A stretch of DNA of 64,000 nt. It comes from PALSA-610 sp038239145. Lineage in GTDB: Bacteria > Actinomycetota > Acidimicrobiia > IMCC26256 > PALSA-610. The position numbers were made by a program, and so were the translations under genes. A model generated the notes under the pieces. The model saw only the letters and a list, made by a program, of their open reading frames with translations, had not been told where the DNA came from and searched no databases. The stretch covers positions 49,323 through 113,322 of the forward strand of contig JBBSFB010000006.1 in NCBI GenBank assembly GCA_038239145.1, written 5' to 3'. Position 1 is the stretch's first letter; each line of letters starts with the position of its first letter. Shown piece by piece: positions 59,099 to 64,000 of this stretch.

Positions 59099-60787
59099 CT
59101 ACCGGCGTGCCCGTGGCGGGAAGCCTCGCAGAGGTGCACGCAACCCGCAAGCGGGTTGCGTGCACGAAGCTCCCGGGACCGTTCGACGGCGCCAGACGTC
59201 GATGTATGCCGTTCCCACCTTCGTGGTGCTGAGGTGGTTATAGCCCAGGAGCTGGAGCGACCCCGCCAGGCCAAAACGGTAGGGCACGTACACCTTCGCA
59301 GGACCGACGTCAGCATGGACCACAAATACGGTTTGGGCGTTTTCGACGGAATCTTTGAGCACACGCGAAGATGGATCCCAGCCGAGCCCGTGCAGGCGGG
59401 TGTCCACAAACTCGGGGAGAAACCCGACCTCCTCGTTCGGCGTCGCCCGGAGCCGCACCGGGCTGTGCGCATACAGCGCGAAGGAGTACACCGTCGGGCG
59501 CGTGATCCACACGGCGTCGTGCGTGCCGAGGCTCGCCATCACCTGACGTGTCGCCTGCCGTGCGCCCGGCAATGTCGATTCTTTCGGCCGACCGAAGGCG
59601 TTGAGAACTAAAGCCGCCGCGACGACAACCAAGAGTCCGTCGAAAAGGGCGCGCACGACGTCGTGGCCGGCCGCCACACGGCGGGCGGAGTCGACGACCG
59701 TCACGAGACCGAGCGCAGCGACCGGAGCGAACCACAGACCGACCCGGGCCGGCCCAAATGTCCCGATCGGACCTAACGGGAACTGGCCGAAAACGGCACC
59801 CGCGACGGCCAGTGAGACCATGAGTCCGAAGAAGCGCGCGACCACCTGGGCCGGCCCTCGCCGGGTGGCGACGACGAGACCGACCATCGCCAACGCCACT
59901 GTCGCCGTCGCGCCGAGCCGATGACCGCCGGGAAACACGGCCGAGAGGCGGAACAGATGGTCGATTACCGTCCGACCAAATCGCACCGGGTTGGCGCTGA
60001 AGTGGATGAAGGCGCCCTGGCGCCGCCAATACGCGTCTACGAGCTGTGCGTTGTACGTCCGCCGTACCACCAGGATGTAGACCCCTTGCGCCGCGAGCTG
60101 GGCACCGACTGCAGCGATTCGCAGTAGACGGTCTCCGCGCGGGTGGAGCACGAGGGTCAGGCCGGCGGCAGCGATCGCGAGGGGCGCGATCGCGCAAAAC
60201 GTTCCGAGCACTAGCGCGCCGCAACACCACGCCGTCGCCGTGTACGTGTTCCAGCGCCGCCCGGCAAGCCGGTGCACGACGAGGGCCAGCACCAGCACGA
60301 CGAGCGGGTCGGTGGTGTACGACTTCACGCGATCCGAGAACATGATCTCCACACTCCCGGCCGCCAGCATCGCCGCAACTAGCAGCGTCGCGGGGCGGGA
60401 GTAACACCACCGGCGCCACACTAAGAACAGCGCGGGCGGTCCGAGCGTCCCGGCCATGAGTGCTGGTGCCACCATGCTCTGTACCCCGGCACCGAACAAC
60501 CGGCTCCACGCCATCAGAACGGTCGTGAACCCCAGCTGTGTCTGTCCGACTGTGACGAGTTCAGAGAGCGATCCCTTTGCCGCGCCGAAAGTCTGCCAGG
60601 CGTCGTCGTAGAAGAATCCGTCGGACGAGAAGTTTCTTCTGCGCAGAAGGAATGCGACAATGCCGAGTGCGATCGCGATGAGCGCATCGGGCACCGAGGT
60701 TGCGGGCCGGTCCGGAGGGGCCTCCTCCTGTGCGCCGATCGGTGAACGCAGAGTGACGAACCTAGGTCGAGCGATCGAGGTCACCAT
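59099..60787 (-). CDS. GT39/ArnT-like membrane glycosyltransferase
   Basis: A 562-residue polytopic membrane protein. An acidic pair follows the first span (SSDGFFYDDAWQTFGAAKG), as in GT-C enzymes. About ten spans and an extracytoplasmic C-terminal region of ~130 residues follow. ATG 60787 is directly followed by an in-frame GTG. The stop is at 59099, 96 bp before the large lipoprotein gene on the same strand. A long inverted repeat (59134-59165) lies in its last codons and may terminate or attenuate transcription. The C terminus CGLRAPLRGFPPRARR seems to result from that palindrome and is probably not conserved. Confidence 0.75.
   Translation of the reverse strand: MVTSIARPRFVTLRSPIGAQEEAPPDRPATSVPDALIAIALGIVAFLLRRRNFSSDGFFYDDAWQTFGAAKGSLSELVTVGQTQLGFTTVLMAWSRLFGAGVQSMVAPALMAGTLGPPALFLVWRRWCYSRPATLLVAAMLAAGSVEIMFSDRVKSYTTDPLVVLVLALVVHRLAGRRWNTYTATAWCCGALVLGTFCAIAPLAIAAAGLTLVLHPRGDRLLRIAAVGAQLAAQGVYILVVRRTYNAQLVDAYWRRQGAFIHFSANPVRFGRTVIDHLFRLSAVFPGGHRLGATATVALAMVGLVVATRRGPAQVVARFFGLMVSLAVAGAVFGQFPLGPIGTFGPARVGLWFAPVAALGLVTVVDSARRVAAGHDVVRALFDGLLVVVAAALVLNAFGRPKESTLPGARQATRQVMASLGTHDAVWITRPTVYSFALYAHSPVRLRATPNEEVGFLPEFVDTRLHGLGWDPSSRVLKDSVENAQTVFVVHADVGPAKVYVPYRFGLAGSLQLLGYNHLSTTKVGTAYIDVWRRRTVPGASCTQPACGLRAPLRGFPPRARR
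59134..59165. repeat. 32-bp perfect palindrome with 2-bp centre, inside the end of the GT39-like gene
   Basis: The arm GTGCACGCAACCCGC and its exact complement GCGGGTTGCGTGCAC are separated by 2 bp (AA). On the plus strand it can fold into a 14-bp stem with a GCAA tetraloop. It could be a terminator, a protein-binding site or the remains of a small element. Confidence 0.75.
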
Positions 60788-61540
60788 CGTCCGGCGGCCC
60801 GACGCACGTCCTTCGGTGTGCGAGCATTCGGAACACGATCGCAGAAGACATGACGACGTCCGTTCGGCTGCGACGTCACATCAGGCCGGTCGCTCCCGTA
60901 ATCGGGCGCGACCAACAATCCGTCCTCGACGACACGACTCTCAAACATTCCCGCTCCCCAGCACCACGCCCAGCAGGCGATCGCTTACACACAGTAACCT
61001 CTCGACGAAACACTTCCTAGTTGCTCACGACTTTGACAGCGGATTGTGACGAATATCACTTTGACAGCGGATTGTGACGAATATCGCCGCCGAGCAACGG
61101 GGACAGCGGCTAACGCGTCTCGGTGCAGAGGTACTGCGGGACGTTGTCTTGTTCGACCCGGCGCTCGGCGGATCCCGTTGGCGAAGACCCGGAGGAGTGG
61201 CTTGACGTCGGTGCGCGAATGGCGCACCCAACTGATGGGCCTCCCGCTGAGGGCTAGCTCATTCTGACGGCACCGAAAAGCGCCAAGGGCGCCCCAGCTT
61301 CATCCTTCCGCCGTGCCTCGTGCTCGATCTCCAAGAGCATCTCGATGCCTACACAGGCACGGAACCCGGCGACCGACGAAGGTGATCGGCGACTCGCCGA
61401 TGCGCTCGGCGAACTCCCGTCGTCGGGCGAGACGGCCACGCCATGAACGCGCCATTGGTTGACGGCAACGAGTTGATCAGCCGTCTCGAACGTCGAGGTC
61501 GACGGGATCGCAGCCCCACGACCAGGAGCTACGCGGGGAG
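60788..61540. other. Stretch without a recognisable gene (~750 bp)
   Basis: No coding frame here has a recognisable domain. It holds the 28-bp tandem repeat at 61030-61085. A minus-strand frame near 61260-61440 (LARRREFAERIGESPITFV) might be a degraded regulatory domain but is too short to name. It separates the GT39-like gene from tRNA-Gly and would be the end of the proposed island. Confidence 0.45.
61030..61085. repeat. Perfect 28-bp direct tandem repeat (two copies)
   Basis: Unit 1 is 61030-61057 and unit 2 is 61058-61085. Each begins ACTTTGACAGCGGATTGT and ends GACGAATATC. Repeated terminal blocks of this kind occur at the ends of IS21-family elements, so this may be an insertion-sequence remnant, but no transposase is left. 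Confidence 0.85.
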
Positions 61541-61611
61541 AGCGGGCGACGGGAATCGAACCCGCGTTCTCAGCTTGGGAAGCTGATGTTCTGCCGCTGA
61601 ACTACGCCCGC
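61541..61611 (-). tRNA. tRNA-Gly (anticodon CCC)
   Basis: 71 nt with acceptor stem 61605-61611 pairing with 61542-61548, discriminator base at 61541, anticodon stem 61582-61586 with 61570-61574, and a 7-nt loop whose anticodon is CCC (plus-strand GGG, 61577-61579). The T-arm has the TTCGAAT loop. The 3' CCA is not encoded, as is usual in actinobacteria. Its 3' part is duplicated in degraded form at 52580-52619. Confidence 0.93.
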
Positions 61612-61690
61612 AGGACGTCCGAGAATATCAGAGCACTTCGTTGAGACATCCGCCCACGTAGGCCCCGGCTTGGGGGAGAATCGAAGCTAT

Positions 61691-62854
61691 ATGGCTTACG
61701 GAATGCAGCCCCAAAGTGATCCGACGGCCGTCATGGGTCGGCGAGTCGTCGCCTACATCATCGATTGGATCATTAGCTTCGTAGTGGTTGTTGCGGCCCT
61801 GGCGCTCACGAAAAGTCACGTGTACACCGGCGCGCCGACTCATGCCTGTCGCCTGCTCCGCGATTCTCCGAGCGGGTTCAGCGGGCGGTGCCTGGAATTC
61901 GGTTCGCGCGTCTACACGTGGTCTGCGCACCGCTACCTGATCGCATACGTCGCGGGTGGCGTCGTCGGCCTGGCCAACCTCGTGATCCTGCAGGGAACGA
62001 CCGGCGCGAGCATCGGCAAGATGATCCTCGGCCTCCGGGTCGTCGACGCCCAGGGCGCACCGTGCGGGATCGGGCGCGCAATCCTGCGCTGGATCCTCCT
62101 GGTCGTCGACGGCGCCTGCTTCCTCGTCGGTTTGATCGTGGCGCTCGTCACCCACCCGCACCGCCGGGTCGGCGACTTCGCAGCCGGTACGTACGTGGTG
62201 CCGCTGGCGCGGGCGGGCCGGCCGGTGGTCGCGGCCCCGTCGGTTCCGCAATACGCGTATGCCCCGCCCGGAACCCCGGGATGGACGCCTCCGGGCACGA
62301 CGATGCCTCCGGGTACGACGATGCCCCCGGGTACGACGATGCCGCCGCCCGCGACGGGGTGGGGCACCACCCCGCCGCCGGCCTGGGGCGCGCCGACCGA
62401 CGCACCGCCGCCGGCGTGGGCGGCGCCCGGATCGGAGCCGACCGTGACTCCGTCAACGCCTCCTGCGCTCCAGACGCCGCCCGCTGCGACGCCTCAGGAC
62501 CGTTCGGGTTGGGGGACGCCGCCGTCGACGTGGGGTACTGCCGAAGCGCCGGTCGCGCCCGCGCCCGAGACACCGCCGCCCCCAGCGCCGCCGGCCGACA
62601 CCGGCACCAGCTCGTGGGCCCCGCCCGACCCGGCCCAGGACCGATCGGGTTGGGGCGCCCCACAACCCGAAGCTGCTCCGGAACCGCAGCCGAGTACCCC
62701 GCCGGCTGCGGAACCCGCTGCGCCCCCGCCCGCCGAGCCCGCGGCCACACCGCCCGCTCCGGCCGCGCCGACGGATGGCGAGTCGTGGTGGAACAAGGCG
62801 TTCAACGCCGACCCCGCATCGCCCGCCGCCGATCGGGACGACTCGTCAAGCTAA
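61691..62854 (+). CDS. RDD-domain membrane protein with a long Pro-rich tail
   Basis: A 387-residue protein. The RDD domain (~12-170) starts with GRRVVAYIIDWIISF and has GKMILGLRVVD and GRAILRWILLVVD, in line with the R-D-D pattern and three spans. The rest is Pro/Ala-rich and disordered, with a PPGTTM repeat encoded by three 18-bp units (62288-62341) and repeated DRSGWG motifs. ATG 61691 is preceded by GGGGGAG. RDD proteins are of unknown or transport-related function. The domain end WWNKAFNADP may be a short interaction motif. Confidence 0.82.
   Translation: MAYGMQPQSDPTAVMGRRVVAYIIDWIISFVVVVAALALTKSHVYTGAPTHACRLLRDSPSGFSGRCLEFGSRVYTWSAHRYLIAYVAGGVVGLANLVILQGTTGASIGKMILGLRVVDAQGAPCGIGRAILRWILLVVDGACFLVGLIVALVTHPHRRVGDFAAGTYVVPLARAGRPVVAAPSVPQYAYAPPGTPGWTPPGTTMPPGTTMPPGTTMPPPATGWGTTPPPAWGAPTDAPPPAWAAPGSEPTVTPSTPPALQTPPAATPQDRSGWGTPPSTWGTAEAPVAPAPETPPPPAPPADTGTSSWAPPDPAQDRSGWGAPQPEAAPEPQPSTPPAAEPAAPPPAEPAATPPAPAAPTDGESWWNKAFNADPASPAADRDDSSS
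62288..62341 (+). repeat. Three 18-bp units encoding PPGTTM
   Basis: In-frame units of the type CCTCCGGGyACGACGATG inside the disordered tail of the RDD protein. Slippage would change length by six residues. Confidence 0.8.
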
Positions 62855-62913
62855 AGAGCCACTGACCCGGTTCTGACGGGCCACCGCGCCGCTTGATCCG
62901 CCGCTCTCGACTC

Positions 62914-63747
62914 TCACGTCGAGACGCGCGCGCCGAGACGTCTCACTTGCCGAGCAACCGCGCCCGGGGCGGTTTCTTTCGCCGAGCTCTGCTGTGGCGA
63001 GTTCGGTTCCGGCGACGCCTGCTTCTGCGAACAAAAGGTCAAGAGGCGAGACGCATTGTCGCTCGGTGAAACAAACTGCTCGGCCGTGGTCGGAAGACCC
63101 ATTGCGGCCAACTGCATGACCATGTCCGCGCCGAAGTCGTTGTAGACCAGGTGGCCGCGGTGATACCGCGCTTCGAGGAGTTGTACGTCCTCGCTGCCGT
63201 CGTCGCCGACGACGTCGACCCGCGGTGTCGTGACCGCCGGGATCGGCTGGGTGGTCGGGATGCTGAAGATGTGCCAGCCGTCCGGCTTCAAGATCCGGTG
63301 GATCTCCCCGAACCCGAGGTCGGGCTTACGAACGTGCTCGAAGATGTCGGAGGTGACGATCAGATCGAAGCTCGCATCTGGGAACGTCGTCGACGTCAGA
63401 TCCTCGCACCGCAGCCCGTTGCGCGTTTCGCCGGGCGCCACGTCGGGCCAGAAGGCCGACTGTGTGTAGAGCGTGAGGTGACCGAACAGGGGCCGGAACG
63501 GTCCGAGCTCGCCGGGCTCCCAGATCCGCAGAGTGCGGAAGTCCGGTTCCTTGACGAGCTCGCCGAGCGTGCGCGCGCCGCGTGAGTATCGATTGACGAT
63601 CGCCCGGGCCTGGCCCTGGTAGCGCAGCGACGCTCCGCACTCGGGGCAGAGGTAGCTCTCGCGGGTCGGGTTCTGGTCGAAGAAGAAGACGCCGCGCCTC
63701 CCGCAGACGGCACATTCACCGTCAAACTGATCGACAAGCCGCGCCAC
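62914..63747 (-). CDS. SAM methyltransferase with N-terminal zinc ribbon
   Basis: A 277-residue protein. The N-terminal CAVCGRRGVFFF and YLCPECGASLRYQ form a four-cysteine zinc ribbon, followed by a class I methyltransferase domain (~70-225) with FDLIVTSDIFEHVRKPDLG and RILKPDGWHIFSIP. The start is GTG 63747, in a possibly leaderless setting (CTAAGAC 6 nt upstream). The tail ~230-277 is Pro/Ser/Glu-rich. Zinc-ribbon methyltransferases of this sort often methylate sugars. It faces the end of the RDD gene and is preceded by the Fe-S gene. Confidence 0.78.
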   Translation of the reverse strand: MARLVDQFDGECAVCGRRGVFFFDQNPTRESYLCPECGASLRYQGQARAIVNRYSRGARTLGELVKEPDFRTLRIWEPGELGPFRPLFGHLTLYTQSAFWPDVAPGETRNGLRCEDLTSTTFPDASFDLIVTSDIFEHVRKPDLGFGEIHRILKPDGWHIFSIPTTQPIPAVTTPRVDVVGDDGSEDVQLLEARYHRGHLVYNDFGADMVMQLAAMGLPTTAEQFVSPSDNASRLLTFCSQKQASPEPNSPQQSSAKETAPGAVARQVRRLGARVST

Positions 63748-63823
63748 ATCGTCGTCTTAGCACGAAACCGGATAGGTAGGTAGTGGGCCCGTTCGAATCG
63801 AGGTCCCCGATGCTCGGTCGGGC

Positions 63824-64000
63824 TCAGATCCCGGGAGTGAAACTTCCGGTCGTGGGTGCGGCGCTGTTCGTGCCGTTCTCGATGGCTTCCCAGAGCATCT
63901 CGGCGATGTCCTGCACCTGGACGTCCTCGTTGCCCTCGCCCTTCACGCCGTCGTCCAACATCACGTAGCAGAAGGGGCACGCAACCGCGATCCGGGACGC
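63824..64000 (-). CDS. Fe-S-binding protein (CCG-domain type), C-terminal end only
   Basis: The last 58 residues of a gene that runs beyond the right window edge. The motif ACPFCYVMLDDGVKGEG is the final cysteine-rich (CCG) segment of heterodisulfide-reductase-like or glycolate-oxidase-like (Fe-S)-binding proteins, followed by VQDIAEMLWEAIE. Most of the gene, including the 4Fe-4S clusters, is not in the window. It probably moves electrons in a respiratory or F420/acyl-CoA pathway; nothing links it to the glycan genes. Confidence 0.78.
   Translation of the reverse strand, partial: ASRIAVACPFCYVMLDDGVKGEGNEDVQVQDIAEMLWEAIENGTNSAAPTTGSFTPGI

Noticed and set aside
57962..59611. 549-codon plus-strand open frame opposite the large lipoprotein
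   Set aside because: Composition of a shadow frame; the minus strand carries clear propeller repeats.
61046..61440. Transposase gene near the 28-bp repeat
   Set aside because: No DDE or IstB Walker motif can be read in any frame; only a short unassigned fragment is present.
62259..62447. CRISPR-like repeat in the RDD gene
   Set aside because: The 18-bp units are in frame, lack spacers and encode a Pro-rich tail.

Overview
The window comes from a high-GC bacterium, most likely an actinomycete (Actinomycetota). An Acidimicrobiia-type lineage is my guess but cannot be proven here. The reasons are frequent GTG and TTG starts, dense ATGA/GTGA/TGATG gene overlaps, a tRNA gene without an encoded CCA, an AftB-like arabinofuranosyltransferase, the remains of an F420-dependent LLM oxidoreductase, and several -10 boxes (TAnnnT) placed so close to start codons that the mRNAs should be leaderless.

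The first ~48 kb is a cell-surface glycan locus. 1-2889 (+) holds a split transketolase, a GT2 and an SDR sugar epimerase. 8908-2897 (-) is an operon with an AftB-like GT-C enzyme, two small proteins, a sulfotransferase-DUF4915 fusion and a large GT-C-like membrane protein. 8985-11599 (+) is a tandem pair of GT39/ArnT-like membrane transferases. 11734-18969 (+) is a tight operon for nucleotide-activated heptose: kinase (HddA), nucleotidyltransferase (HddC-like), GT2, methyltransferase, isomerase (GmhA), SDR epimerase, a GmhB phosphatase fused to a methyltransferase, and a transaldolase. With the transketolase, this gives both the supply of sedoheptulose-7-phosphate and its activation.

18982-33391 carries a frameshifted methyltransferase, two acyltransferase-3/SGNH O-acyltransferases, a Cys-type sulfatase with a PhyH-type dioxygenase, a beta-helix protein, an SPFH membrane protein, a Wzz/Wzc-like chain-length protein whose kinase motifs are lost, and a Wzy-like polymerase fused to a GT-B half. 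33441-48455 adds GT4 and GT2 transferases (one a tandem GT4-GT4 polypeptide), a one-piece ABC exporter that could act as a PglK-type flippase, a PqqD-like protein, a second beta-helix lipoprotein, a secreted alpha/beta hydrolase, and second copies of the GT-C-like membrane protein and of the methyltransferase.

48521-49387 is a gene graveyard (FAD monooxygenase and LLM oxidoreductase remnants). 49400-60787 encodes large secreted or lipid-anchored repeat proteins (a 14-repeat protein, a third beta-helix protein, a kelch lipoprotein, a PQQ-propeller/sorbosone-dehydrogenase/thrombospondin-3 lipoprotein) and another GT-C enzyme. A degraded 3' part of tRNA-Gly at 52580-52619 matches the intact tRNA-Gly(CCC) at 61541-61611, so 52.6-61.6 kb may be an old genomic island. 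The right end (RDD protein, zinc-ribbon methyltransferase, partial Fe-S protein) looks like ordinary chromosome.

No CRISPR array, complete insertion sequence, phage gene or rRNA was found. No initiating phosphoglycosyltransferase and no Wzx flippase are visible.
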